Notes: a model not told the origin generated them from the sequence alone. Positions 33,943-42,850 are shown, counted from the first letter of the stretch. The stretch is DNA of 64,000 nt from Sulfuricurvum sp. (GCF_028713855.1 NZ_JAQTNN010000002.1:1-64000); one strand, 5' to 3'. Translations and numbers: made by a program.

Positions 33943-35523
33943 TTGAAACAGCGAGTCAATGCGCTGTTGCGCGATAAATTTAATTGTGATGTAATCCTCG
34001 AGAAACCGAAAGATCGTTCTTTCGGTCACTTCGCTACCCCCATTGCTTTTTCATTAGCCAAAGAACTTCGACAATCACCGATGGTAATAGCCGAAGAGAT
34101 TGCCGGATCGTTTGGCGATGAATCAATGTTTAGTGCGATTGAATCGGTCAAGGGTTATATTAATTTTCGTCTTTCTGAATCCTTTTTGGACGAGTATGCA
34201 TCATGGGCTTTGAGCCATGGGGAACAGTTTGGCAGCAGCGATAAAAATGGCTCCATTCTTCTCGAATTCGTCAGTGCCAATCCGACAGGACCATTGCATA
34301 TCGGTCATGCACGCGGTGCCGTGTATGGCGATACAATGCTACGACTCGGACGTCACTTGGGCTACGATATTACGGCAGAGTATTACGTCAACGATGCGGG
34401 TAATCAGATTGATCTGCTCGGTGTCTCTTTACAGCTTGAAGGACGCAGTTCTCTTTTGGGTGAAACGGTTGAATGGCCGGAGAAATACTATCGCGGCGAG
34501 TACCTTAGTGATGCGGCCAAAGAAGTTGTAGAACTGTTTGGTGAAGATGCCCTTCGGGATGAGAGCCGTCAAAAAGAGCTTGCTCTTTGGGCAAAAGATA
34601 AAATTCTAGCTCTCATCGTGGATGATTTAAAAGCTATTAATGTCCATTTTGATACCTTTGTCGGGGAAGCTTCTCTCTATAATGAGTGGGATCGCGTCAT
34701 GGCTAAAATGGGTGAGGGTGTTTACCAAAACGAAGGCAAAACCTTTATCCGTTCATCTGAATACGGTGATGATCATGATCGCGTCGTGGTGCGTGAAGAC
34801 GGACGTCCGACCTATCTTGCGGGCGATATTATCTATCACAACCAAAAGTTTGAACGCGGATACGATGATTACATCAATATCTGGGGCGCGGATCACCACG
34901 GCTATATCGCTCGTGTGAAAGCGGCGATTACCTTTTTAGGTTACGATGCCTCCAAGCTGGAAGTACTTCTTTCTCAAATGGTCAGTCTTCTCAAAGATGG
35001 TGAACCGTTCAAAATGTCTAAGCGTGCCGGAACCGTCATTTTGATGAGCGATGTGGTCGAAGAGATCGGTGCGGAAGCGCTGCGTTTTATGTTTGCAAGT
35101 AAAAAATGTGATACGGCATTGGAATTCGATATTGAAGAACTTAAACGTCAAGACAGTTCAAACCCGATCTATTACATCCAATACGCCCATGCCCGTATCC
35201 AAACTTTGATCGCCAAAAGTGAAAAAAGTATGGATGAGATTATGGGGTCACGTTTGCACGGGTTGAGCGCCGATGCAGACGGATTGTTGTTTGAGGCATT
35301 ATTGTTGCCTGAAATAATTGAAGATGCATTTGAATCACGTCAAGCGCAAAAAGTGCCGGATTATCTAAAAGTATTAGCGGGACGTTTGCATAAATTTTAC
35401 TATGATACCCGTATTATCGGTACGGAAGATGAAGCGAAATTACTTAAACTTCTTCTGGTTGTAGCCCTTTCTATCAAAACAGGGCTCTCCCTCCTCGGAA
35501 TTCAAGCTAAAGATCGAATGTAA
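33943..35523 (+). CDS. argS: Arginyl-tRNA synthetase
   Basis: 526 residues, start TTG 3 bases after the tatA stop. Class I synthetase: the HIGH motif in NPTGPLHIGHARGA and a KMSKS variant FKMSKRAGT are present, with the ArgRS N-terminal domain (FGHFATPIAFSLAKELRQSP) and a C-terminal anticodon-binding helical domain. The TTG start gives MKQRVNALLRDKF, which matches the usual N-terminus; no closer ATG exists. Confidence 0.96.
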   Translation: MKQRVNALLRDKFNCDVILEKPKDRSFGHFATPIAFSLAKELRQSPMVIAEEIAGSFGDESMFSAIESVKGYINFRLSESFLDEYASWALSHGEQFGSSDKNGSILLEFVSANPTGPLHIGHARGAVYGDTMLRLGRHLGYDITAEYYVNDAGNQIDLLGVSLQLEGRSSLLGETVEWPEKYYRGEYLSDAAKEVVELFGEDALRDESRQKELALWAKDKILALIVDDLKAINVHFDTFVGEASLYNEWDRVMAKMGEGVYQNEGKTFIRSSEYGDDHDRVVVREDGRPTYLAGDIIYHNQKFERGYDDYINIWGADHHGYIARVKAAITFLGYDASKLEVLLSQMVSLLKDGEPFKMSKRAGTVILMSDVVEEIGAEALRFMFASKKCDTALEFDIEELKRQDSSNPIYYIQYAHARIQTLIAKSEKSMDEIMGSRLHGLSADADGLLFEALLLPEIIEDAFESRQAQKVPDYLKVLAGRLHKFYYDTRIIGTEDEAKLLKLLLVVALSIKTGLSLLGIQAKDRM

Positions 35524-35539
35524 AAACTTCGATCTTTAG
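35507..35539. terminator. Bidirectional terminator overlapping the argS stop
   Basis: A perfect 12-base inverted repeat, CTAAAGATCGAA (35507-35518) and TTCGATCTTTAG (35528-35539), with a 9-base loop that includes the argS stop region. It ends 9 bases before the stop of the convergent flagellin-like gene and so can end both transcripts. Confidence 0.7.
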
Positions 35540-35547
35540 TGCCTCTT

Positions 35548-36294
35548 TTACCCCAATAACCGTGTAACATTTTGTTGAAGCATATTACTTTGATGCGCCA
35601 TTGTGATTTGAGCTATATCAAGTTTTAGATTACTTTGCTGAAAGTCACTGGTTGCTTTCGCTATATCTGTATCGGCAATCTGACTTTTAGCCGCTGAAAC
35701 AGCACTGATTTGATCTAAAAGTGTATACGATGCACTAATGAGACTATTGGTAGTCGAACCGACATCCGAGCCGGCTTGTGTCAAAGAATCTCTGTACGCC
35801 ATAATCGTGTCTTGATTCTCGATTGAAAGAGATGACGGTGAGAGTTCCGGAATCGAAGAAGAGACGGTTGAATTGCCTAATGAAAATGTTGTATTGTTAC
35901 CAAATAATCCTTTTCCGTTAAAGCTGGCATTGTCGATACTTTGCTGCATGGATTCAACGGTACGGCTAAATTCGCTTTTAAGCGATTGTTTTTGAGAGTC
36001 GCTAAGGGCAGCATTGTTGTAACGGACACTAAGATCATTCAGGATTTGTGTTTGATCACTTAGGCTGCTGATGGTACCGTCAGCTATTTGCATCATGGAA
36101 ATCCCATCCGTGGCATTGGAAACCCCTTCAGACATACCGGATAAATCACTTTGCATCATGGATGCAAGCAATCGTGAAGCGCTATCTTCCATGTTTAGTT
36201 GCTGGGCTGAAGCAATTTTTTCAAGCGTTTTGTCCCTCTTGGACGATTCGGTATTCATTTGAGGCAGGAAAGAAGAGAGAGAATCAACTTTCAT
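35548..36294 (-). CDS. flaC: Short flagellin-like secreted protein (FlaC type)
   Basis: 248 residues. It has the D0/D1 flagellin helices at both ends (VSNATDGISMMQIADGTIS, LNDLSVRYNNAALSDSQK and FNGKGLFG at the N-terminal side; DIAKATSDFQQSNLKLDIAQ and LLG at the C-terminal side) but no variable D2/D3 domain. Length and wording closely resemble Campylobacter FlaC, which is exported by the flagellar apparatus and is not a main filament protein. AAAGGAG site before the ATG. No clear sigma-28 or sigma-54 promoter was found. Confidence 0.8.
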   Translation of the reverse strand: MKVDSLSSFLPQMNTESSKRDKTLEKIASAQQLNMEDSASRLLASMMQSDLSGMSEGVSNATDGISMMQIADGTISSLSDQTQILNDLSVRYNNAALSDSQKQSLKSEFSRTVESMQQSIDNASFNGKGLFGNNTTFSLGNSTVSSSIPELSPSSLSIENQDTIMAYRDSLTQAGSDVGSTTNSLISASYTLLDQISAVSAAKSQIADTDIAKATSDFQQSNLKLDIAQITMAHQSNMLQQNVTRLLG

Positions 36295-36362
36295 ACTGGC
36301 TCCTTTAATTCAGATGACAATAGAGTAACATTGGATCGATTAACGTTTTATAAGTCCTTGGA

Positions 36363-36368
36363 TATAAT
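36363..36368 (+). promoter_or_regulatory. aguB promoter (-10 box)
   Basis: TATAAT 27 bases upstream of the aguB ATG, with a GAGGG ribosome-binding site between. Confidence 0.5.
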
Positions 36369-36395
36369 TTTAGAAACATTCTGTATGAGGGTAAC

Positions 36396-37244
36396 ATGAT
36401 CAAAGTTGCAGCAATTCAAATGCAAATGGGTGCGGACAAAGCTTCGAATGTGGCAAAAGCAGAATCGATGGTACGTGAAGCGGCGCGTAATGGAGCCAAT
36501 ATCATTTTGATCCCTGAACTGTTCGAGGGATACTATTTTTGCAAAGATATGGATAAAAAGTATTTCGACTGGGCACAACCGCTTGAAAATAATCCCCTTG
36601 TCGGACATTTTAGCGCGTTGGCAAAAGAGCTCGGAGTCGTGCTGCCGATCAGCTATTTTGAGCGTGACGGAGAGCGCTATTTTAACTCTCTCGTGATGAT
36701 CGATGCAGACGGTACTGTGATGGAAAACTACCGTAAAACTCACATCCCTGACGGTCCGGGATACGAAGAGAAGTTTTATTTTGAACCCGGAGATACGGGA
36801 TTCAAAGTTTGGCAAACCCGTTACGGCAATGTCGGTGTGGGGATTTGCTGGGATCAATGGTTCCCTGAAACAGCACGTTCTCTTACTCTGCTTGGCGCCG
36901 ATATGATTTTCTATCCGACCGCTATCGGCAGCGAACCCGAAATCGGCGTCGATTCGGCATCGCACTGGCAGAGGGTTCAGATGGGGCACTCTGCGGCGAA
37001 CATCATCCCTGTTATCTCCGCCAACCGTATCGGTGAGGAAGCAGGGGAGAGTTGTACACTGACGTTTTATGGCTCATCGTTTATCACTGACCATACGGGT
37101 GCAAAAGTGGCTGAAGCCTCTCGTGATAAAGAGGAGATTCTTTACAGCGAGTTCGACCCCGCCTCTATTCGCGAACACCGCCACTATTGGGGTCTTGTTC
37201 GCGATCGCCGTCCGGAGTGTTATGGAGAGATTGTCAAGCAATAA
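36396..37244 (+). CDS. aguB: N-carbamoylputrescine amidohydrolase
   Basis: 282 residues of the nitrilase superfamily. The catalytic triad is visible: Glu in LIPELFEGYYF, Lys in YRKTHIPDGPGYEEKFYF and Cys in VGICWDQWFPE (near 151). The FEGYYFCKDMD and HIPDGPGY segments are typical of AguB, which converts N-carbamoylputrescine to putrescine, CO2 and ammonia in polyamine synthesis from agmatine. The agmatine deiminase gene (aguA) is not in the window. Confidence 0.9.
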   Translation: MIKVAAIQMQMGADKASNVAKAESMVREAARNGANIILIPELFEGYYFCKDMDKKYFDWAQPLENNPLVGHFSALAKELGVVLPISYFERDGERYFNSLVMIDADGTVMENYRKTHIPDGPGYEEKFYFEPGDTGFKVWQTRYGNVGVGICWDQWFPETARSLTLLGADMIFYPTAIGSEPEIGVDSASHWQRVQMGHSAANIIPVISANRIGEEAGESCTLTFYGSSFITDHTGAKVAEASRDKEEILYSEFDPASIREHRHYWGLVRDRRPECYGEIVKQ

Positions 37245-37248
37245 CGAT

Positions 37249-37929
37249 ATGGAAAAGCTAGCCACAAAAAATCTTCACGTTTTATATGTCGAAGACGATG
37301 ATGTGGCGCGTGAAAACGGTATCGAGTACCTCGAAAACTACTTCGAACATATCTATTCCGCTTCGGATGCTTTTGAAGGATTAAAACTCTATCGCGAGGT
37401 TCATCCCGAAATCATCATTACCGATATTCAGATGCCTAAACTGAACGGTTTAGAGTTTATCAAACAAATTCGTAAAGAGAATAAAGAGACTCAGATCATA
37501 GTCATTAGCGCGTACAGTGACACGACCTATCTTCTTCAAGCAATCGAGTTGCAATTAGTCAAATACCTCATAAAACCGGTGCAGGAGAGCGCTTTTAAAG
37601 AAGCGTTGCGGCAATGTATCGAAAGTATCCATCATAAAGATTCGAATATCATTAATCTTCCGGATAACACCTGTTTTGACAGGTACAATCAGACCCTTGT
37701 CCGCGATGGTGACGTTGTTGCTTTACGGACGAAAGAACTTCAGATGTTGAGTCTGCTCCTCAAATATAAAAACCGCTATGTCACCTATAGCGAGATCGAA
37801 AACCATGTTTGGCGAGAGAGTGCCATGAGTAGCGATGCCCTTAAAACCCTGATGAAAAATCTCAAAGCGAAACTCCCTGCAAATCTCATTTCCAACCTCT
37901 CAGGGACAGGGTATAAAATTGAGTACTGA
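37249..37929 (+). CDS. OmpR-like response regulator
   Basis: 226 residues. N-terminal receiver: acidic pocket YVEDDDV, phospho-acceptor Asp in IIITDIQMP, Ser in VISAYSD and Lys in YLIKPV. The C-terminal winged-helix (LVRDGDVVALRTKELQML...YVTYSEIENHVW...LKAKLPANLISNLSGTGYKI) binds DNA. Start uncertain: ATG 37249 lacks a good site, whereas the TTG at 37231 has GGAGAG close by and overlaps aguB. The stop overlaps the start of the kinase gene by 11 bases. Confidence 0.85.
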   Translation: MEKLATKNLHVLYVEDDDVARENGIEYLENYFEHIYSASDAFEGLKLYREVHPEIIITDIQMPKLNGLEFIKQIRKENKETQIIVISAYSDTTYLLQAIELQLVKYLIKPVQESAFKEALRQCIESIHHKDSNIINLPDNTCFDRYNQTLVRDGDVVALRTKELQMLSLLLKYKNRYVTYSEIENHVWRESAMSSDALKTLMKNLKAKLPANLISNLSGTGYKIEY

Positions 37930-39238
37930 AGCATTCACGCACTTAGCCTACGGCGCGACGTTCGGCATTTTGCTGATGAGTATCGTCTATACGCTCGTGC
38001 GCTATGTCTACTCCAAAGAGATCATGTATATTAGCTATTGTGCCATGCAGGTTTTCTCTCTGGGATATATCAGCGCCTATAGTCATCTTTTCCATTTTGC
38101 ACCTTTTATTCAGGAGATTTTTCTTCTCTTAGCAACGCTAAGTGCCGTTATGTTTGCGATAACGTTTCATGAGGGAAATTTGATTCCAAAGATTGCTAAT
38201 TTTAAAGAGTTGGTGATCAATACCCTTTTGCTCAATGTCGTCATTTTGACCGCCTTTTATCACTATATCCTTTTTGAATATCTCCCCTATACGGTGGTAT
38301 ATGCGATCTTGTTTCTCTCAATCGTATTTAATCTCCGCTCAGGATTTAAACCGACGATCGTCTATGTCATCGGATGGTCGTTGCTATGTATTTTGCTGTT
38401 TGTGTTTCAGCTCAAACAGGTATACGTTGAACACGGTTATATCGATATTGTATTGGCGGCATTTGCAGTGGAAGCGGTGTTGTTTACGATCTCTATTTCG
38501 TACAAATACAATCTTTTTAAAAATCAAGCACTCGATCATCAAAACATGCTGTTTCAGCAGTCAAAAATGGCAAAAAGCGGGGAGATGATTGCCAATATTA
38601 CCCATCAGTTTCGTCAACCCCTCAATAACCTCTCCTACCTGTTGATGAATTTGAAAAATCGGTATGAAAACCGTACGATAGACGATGCATATTTTGATAA
38701 TAAAATTGCTTCGGCGCAGGAACAATTGCAATTTTTATCCAAGACGATTGATGATTTCAAAGAGTTTTATACCCCTGCCAAAGCGAAAGAGCCTTTTTCC
38801 CTCACTGAAGCGATTCGTAACAGCGTTGCCGTCATTGCTCCCGATTTGAAGAGCAAGGGAATCGTATTGGAGGTTGTTGGTTGTGATGACGAGATCGCTA
38901 TTTTTGGAAAAAAGAATGAGCTCTCACAGGTTCTTTTGGCGTTGATCTCGAATGCGTCGGATGCATTGAGTGGGGTGAGTGAACCAAAGATTATCCTTCG
39001 TAGCCACTGCAACGGGAGCGAAGCAATGATTAGACTCGAAGATAACGGGCACGGGATTTCAAGCGATATGCTCGGAAAGATTTTTGATCCCTATTTTACG
39101 ACGAAATCACAAGGGAGCGGGATCGGGCTCTATTTGTGCAAAATGATCATCGAAAAAAGCTTCGGAGGAAAAATAGAGGTGGAGAGCAAGGTTCGAGAGG
39201 GGAGCGCGTTTACCCTCTCGATGGCGCTCTATCACTGA
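37919..39238 (+). CDS. Membrane sensor histidine kinase with multi-TM input domain
   Basis: 439 residues, TTG start inside the regulator gene, so the pair is translationally coupled. The first 200 residues form about seven membrane segments, like the 7TM part of 7TMR-DISM kinases. The kinase core has His229 in NITHQFRQPLNNL, the N box LISNASDAL, the G1 box EDNGHGIS and the G2 box GSGIGLYLCK. It presumably phosphorylates the adjacent regulator. The signal is unknown; no periplasmic ligand domain is seen. The end overlaps the convergent ccoG by 7 bases. Confidence 0.87.
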   Translation: MSTEAFTHLAYGATFGILLMSIVYTLVRYVYSKEIMYISYCAMQVFSLGYISAYSHLFHFAPFIQEIFLLLATLSAVMFAITFHEGNLIPKIANFKELVINTLLLNVVILTAFYHYILFEYLPYTVVYAILFLSIVFNLRSGFKPTIVYVIGWSLLCILLFVFQLKQVYVEHGYIDIVLAAFAVEAVLFTISISYKYNLFKNQALDHQNMLFQQSKMAKSGEMIANITHQFRQPLNNLSYLLMNLKNRYENRTIDDAYFDNKIASAQEQLQFLSKTIDDFKEFYTPAKAKEPFSLTEAIRNSVAVIAPDLKSKGIVLEVVGCDDEIAIFGKKNELSQVLLALISNASDALSGVSEPKIILRSHCNGSEAMIRLEDNGHGISSDMLGKIFDPYFTTKSQGSGIGLYLCKMIIEKSFGGKIEVESKVREGSAFTLSMALYH

Positions 39239-40560
39239 GCTCGCGGATACATAAACGAAATCTCTTTGACGACAGAGATTTTCGGGTCTTCTTTTGCAAA
39301 GATAGTCAGTTTGACTTTCAACGCGGTGTCTCTTCGATCCGACTTCGATAGATTTTGATTTGTCGAGATCACCAATATCCGTTTTCGCATTCCATCTGGT
39401 TTGAGACTTAGCGCTTCAAAGCTATCGATGTGGAAGTTTTTATCGTCCACTTTGACATCGTAGGTATAGGTTTGTTTTTGGGTATTGTGAATATTGACAA
39501 TATAGTTGTTGCTCACGATACCGTTTTGCTCTTTGTAGAGTTCGTTTGGTTTATTGATATTGACCAATACCCGTTCTTGTTCCGATGCAAACGCTGCCGC
39601 AAACATCAAGGATCCAGCCATAGCGACGAAATACATAATATTGCGTTTGGAAAAAATAGAGCATTTTATGTCATGTAAAACAGATTTTGGGCTTCCCCAC
39701 TCGATCAGCGATTTTTTACCCAGTTTTCCCATAACAGAAGTGCATGCATCGGCACATCCCAGACAGTTGATGCACTCTAACTGTAGCCCTTGACGTATAT
39801 CGATATGGGTCGGACATACTTTGACACATGCTTCGCACGTAGTGCACTCTTCAGAACCCATCCATTGTTTGACATCGGTAATTCGTTTTTGATTCTCAGC
39901 GTATATCACACCACCTCGATTGGTGTTATAGACGACGTGTTTGGTATTGTCATCATATAGTACGGTTTGAATACGTGAATAGGGGCATAGATAGGTACAA
40001 AAACTCTCCTGCATCCAGACAATATCATAAATCAAAAATGCCGCAGTTGTAGCAATGAAAATGATGATAAAGAGATGATCTTGCGGGTGTTGCATGTAAG
40101 TGAAGAAATCTTCGGGAGGGACGAAGTACCAGATAAAATTGGTCGATGCGGTTATGGCGATCAGTGCCCAGAGTAAAAAACCGACAACGACTTTGATCTT
40201 ATTTTCAAGAGATGATGTATTCATCCGCTTTTGTTTGTTCGCATTGTTTCTCAAATCGAGGAGGGTTCCTTGAATCAAATCCCGATAAATAGTTCTAAAA
40301 ATTGTCTGAGGACATCCCCATCCGCACCAAGCTCTGCCAAGTATGGAGGTGAGGGCAAAAATTCCGATAAACAAAAACATCAACAAAAACGGCATGATGT
40401 AAAACTCGTTGACATCGTATGCCAATCCCATAAAATGAAACTGGAGCTTCTCAAAGGAGAGAAGCAAAAGGTGGTTGTCATTGACTCTCATAAACGGAAC
40501 GGTGAAGATAAAGAGGGTGACAAAGGCATAGAACCAATATCGTTTAGTCGCATAAGACAT
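39232..40560 (-). CDS. ccoG: Cytochrome c oxidase accessory protein CcoG
   Basis: 442 residues of the RdxA/FixG/CcoG family. Several membrane segments, the phrase RAWCGWGCPQTIFRTIYRD, two ferredoxin-type cluster motifs (CTTCEACVKVCP and CINCLGCADAC) and a C-terminal Ig-like domain are visible. CcoG reduces copper during assembly of cbb3-type oxidase. The ATG at 40560 has AAGGAG upstream; an in-frame extension to 40845 runs antisense through the next gene and is not real. The cco structural genes are not in the window. Confidence 0.93.
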   Translation of the reverse strand: MSYATKRYWFYAFVTLFIFTVPFMRVNDNHLLLLSFEKLQFHFMGLAYDVNEFYIMPFLLMFLFIGIFALTSILGRAWCGWGCPQTIFRTIYRDLIQGTLLDLRNNANKQKRMNTSSLENKIKVVVGFLLWALIAITASTNFIWYFVPPEDFFTYMQHPQDHLFIIIFIATTAAFLIYDIVWMQESFCTYLCPYSRIQTVLYDDNTKHVVYNTNRGGVIYAENQKRITDVKQWMGSEECTTCEACVKVCPTHIDIRQGLQLECINCLGCADACTSVMGKLGKKSLIEWGSPKSVLHDIKCSIFSKRNIMYFVAMAGSLMFAAAFASEQERVLVNINKPNELYKEQNGIVSNNYIVNIHNTQKQTYTYDVKVDDKNFHIDSFEALSLKPDGMRKRILVISTNQNLSKSDRRDTALKVKLTIFAKEDPKISVVKEISFMYPRAQ

Positions 40561-40686
40561 ACAGACTCCTTGAAGATAGAATAGGGAACTGTAAAAGAAT
40601 AAGGTGTCCTTTTGGTGGTATAGAGAAAATAAATTAGGAATGGTATTTGCTTTATTTGTGCAAATAATACCGCATCGGGGGGATCC

Positions 40687-41475
40687 GTGAAAGTTGTTTT
40701 GCGCAATAACGCTATCTTCGTCCAAGGGGGTTCTAAAACCCTCGAAGAACCGTGGATGGAAGAATTTTTTGACCATCATATTCAAAACACCCTTTTTCTG
40801 GATAATGGCGTATTGGTGCTGAACAATGAAAACTCTTCGGATCAAAAAGAGGAATTTTTGGAGAGTCTCAGTAAGCGCTATACTAAAGCCAATGAACTTT
40901 CCGGCTCTTTTTACAGCCGATCCCTAAAACGATGCAAAACAGCGGCGATACGGATAGAAATACCGTATCGTACAAGTGAAAAAGTGGATGTTGAACTGTA
41001 CGCCTATGGTCCCGATCGAGTGAAGTTTAGTGTCTTGATACCGAATGCATGGGTCATGCGATATCTTAAACAGCAGCTCTCCTCCTTCCTCGTAAGTTCG
41101 ACATCCACTGCCCTCTATATCGATGTCACAACTGCGCAGGCCAAAGCACGGCTTGAAAAAACGCTTAACCGTCGTGAAGTCCTCCATTTCGTCATCAATT
41201 ATCGTTACGATGATGCGTTTATGAGTCGATTGTACGGAAACTATAGAGGGTGGGGTTATGGAAACGATGCCATCGATAAGATGATACGCTACCATGCGAT
41301 TTTTGAGATTCCGATGGGTTCATCGACTGAGGATTTGAAAAAACGGTATCGTATGCTGGCAAGACGATATCACCCTGACCGCGTTCAAACCCAAAGCCCG
41401 GATATCATTAACAAATACACCCAGAAATTTCAGCTTCTCCAAGAAGCGTACGGTGCATTACAAGCGGTCAGTTAA
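40687..41475 (+). CDS. J-domain protein with uncharacterised N-terminal region
   Basis: 262 residues, GTG start. The C-terminal 60 residues form a J-domain: the HPD motif in LARRYHPDRVQ, preceded by helix II (SSTEDLKKRYRML) and followed by QKFQLLQEAYGAL. The first 200 residues (alpha/beta, with VLVLNNENSSDQKEEFL and later VELYAYGPDRVKFSVLIP) match no family I know; they may select the client or target the protein. It would stimulate DnaK ATPase. The last 18 bases overlap the convergent DUF234 gene. Confidence 0.82.
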   Translation: MKVVLRNNAIFVQGGSKTLEEPWMEEFFDHHIQNTLFLDNGVLVLNNENSSDQKEEFLESLSKRYTKANELSGSFYSRSLKRCKTAAIRIEIPYRTSEKVDVELYAYGPDRVKFSVLIPNAWVMRYLKQQLSSFLVSSTSTALYIDVTTAQAKARLEKTLNRREVLHFVINYRYDDAFMSRLYGNYRGWGYGNDAIDKMIRYHAIFEIPMGSSTEDLKKRYRMLARRYHPDRVQTQSPDIINKYTQKFQLLQEAYGALQAVS

Positions 41476-42363
41476 CGGAGATAAATCTTCGGCATAAAAG
41501 CGGTAGAGCCGTTTGTCTTTTAGGGTATTTAATTCATTCGAAAAACCCCGTTTGGTAAAAAGCAAAATCTTATCAGGTGATATGGAAAGTTTGGTACATT
41601 TTTCTTCGAGTTTATGAAACTCTTTTTTGTTGACTTTGTGGTTCGTCCATTTGCACTCCCCGACCCAGATTTCCCCTTCCATCGTTTCGGTGAACAGATC
41701 AATTTCCACTTCACGATCCCAATAACTTCCTGAATCGAGGATATCGCTTTTAAAGTTGGGTGCAAAAATTTCTTGAATATACATATTGCATAACTCTTCG
41801 AAGGTAAAACCGACGAATGCGTTAAAATAGGTATGAAAATGCTCATAAAAGCGCTCAGTATTACCCTCTTTGATCGCTTCGCTAAATGGTTCCACAAAAG
41901 CGAACCAAAAGCGCAAAAATGGGGAAGTAAATCGGTATTTATGGGAAATCCGATGATGTTCGATTTCTTTTTTAAATCGCTGTTTCGGATGGGCTCGCTG
42001 TAATGGCATTTCACGTGAACGTTCCAGTGTGAGATAACCGTTATAACGTAAAAATTCAAAAGCCTCAGCTCCGCGCTCTTTGCCGATACGGGCACGACGA
42101 TAGGCAGATCCTTGCCGTCGATCGCCAACGGCTACTGCGTGCAGAAGGTTGAGATAGAGCGGATCGTCTTGAAGCGGCGCGAGGAGGTGATCTCTGTGGG
42201 AATCAAAGGGTTCAAGTATATGACGGAGGATAAGCGATTCGACCGGCTCATCGGTATTGATGGGCTCATCGTATCCGCCGAAGATAGAGAAGAGTTCGAT
42301 ACACTGCTCCATATCTTGGGGGAGATTACGCTGAAAAAAATCGCTTAAAAGTTTTCTGTCCAT
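41458..42363 (-). CDS. DUF234 nuclease-fold protein without an ATPase domain
   Basis: 301 residues. The C-terminal third resembles DUF234: RFTSPFLRFWFAFVEP, FEELCNMYIQE, then SYWDREVEIDLFTETMEGEIWVGECKW, where D and E-x-K form a PD-(D/E)xK core (ECK near 236). DUF234 normally sits behind an archaeal-type P-loop ATPase; here no Walker motif is present and the N-terminus is a short helical region instead. It may be a degraded or separately evolved nuclease component. Not an obvious pair with any neighbour. Confidence 0.6.
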   Translation of the reverse strand: MDRKLLSDFFQRNLPQDMEQCIELFSIFGGYDEPINTDEPVESLILRHILEPFDSHRDHLLAPLQDDPLYLNLLHAVAVGDRRQGSAYRRARIGKERGAEAFEFLRYNGYLTLERSREMPLQRAHPKQRFKKEIEHHRISHKYRFTSPFLRFWFAFVEPFSEAIKEGNTERFYEHFHTYFNAFVGFTFEELCNMYIQEIFAPNFKSDILDSGSYWDREVEIDLFTETMEGEIWVGECKWTNHKVNKKEFHKLEEKCTKLSISPDKILLFTKRGFSNELNTLKDKRLYRFYAEDLSPLTDRL

Positions 42364-42430
42364 TCGAGAGATTATAACGAATAACTGAACTTTCCACTAT
42401 GCTGGAGAAACTAAAGGGGGAAAGGTACCG

Positions 42431-42760
42431 TTATGAAGCAAGTACGGTTCCTATGTTTTTTAAAATTTTATTGACACGCTCTGAATATTCGGCTAATTTG
42501 TCGGTATAGGTGTTCTCGGCGGTTGCATTGATTTCAAGTTCTCCTAGAACATCCATCATTGAACGGATGAAATCGCGGTGATTAGCACATTCATGGCATA
42601 CCGTAGCATTAGCACACATGCCACTGTTCATAATAAAATAAGCCTCTTCAGTTGCAATACTCAGTTTGGTAAAATAGTCAGTATTTCGTTTTTCCTGATT
42701 GGTTAACAAGCTATTAATACCTTGAAATTGCTTTTTTGCTTCACTTAAAACATTTTTCAT
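42431..42760 (-). CDS. Small helical protein with a Cys/His cluster, unknown function
   Basis: 109 residues, strongly supported by an AGGAGG ribosome-binding site. Mostly helical. In the middle is a cluster MCANATVCHECANHRDF, spacing C-x5-C-x2-C-x2-H, that could bind a metal such as zinc or iron. No signal or membrane segment, so it is probably cytoplasmic. It does not match the CZB zinc-binding motif of chemoreceptors. Transcribed divergently from the aldo/keto reductase gene. Confidence 0.6.
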   Translation of the reverse strand: MKNVLSEAKKQFQGINSLLTNQEKRNTDYFTKLSIATEEAYFIMNSGMCANATVCHECANHRDFIRSMMDVLGELEINATAENTYTDKLAEYSERVNKILKNIGTVLAS

Positions 42761-42790
42761 AGTTTCCTCCTGTTTTTTTTGAATTTTAAA

Positions 42791-42819
42791 TTGTACCTCA
42801 AAAAACGGTAGAATACAAT
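42791..42819 (+). promoter_or_regulatory. Promoter of the aldo/keto reductase block
   Basis: TTGTAC (42791-42796) and TACAAT (42814-42819) with a 17-base spacer, one of the few promoters in the window with a recognisable -35 box. The ATG is 31 bases on. Confidence 0.55.
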
Positions 42820-42850
42820 TACAAAATAATTACCAGTGAAACGAGAATCA

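Noticed and set aside
36295-36362. Sigma-28 or sigma-54 promoter before the FlaC-like gene
   Set aside because: CGAT and TAAA occur but not at the spacing of a sigma-28 promoter, and there is no TGGCAC-N5-TTGC pattern.
36348-36989. 213-residue minus-strand frame inside aguB
   Set aside because: Antisense of a conserved nitrilase gene with no domain and no ribosome-binding site.
40561-40845. N-terminal extension of ccoG by 95 codons
   Set aside because: It runs antisense through the J-domain gene and its promoter region, has no membrane or Fe-S features, and the ATG at 40560 has an AAGGAG site and begins at the usual family position.
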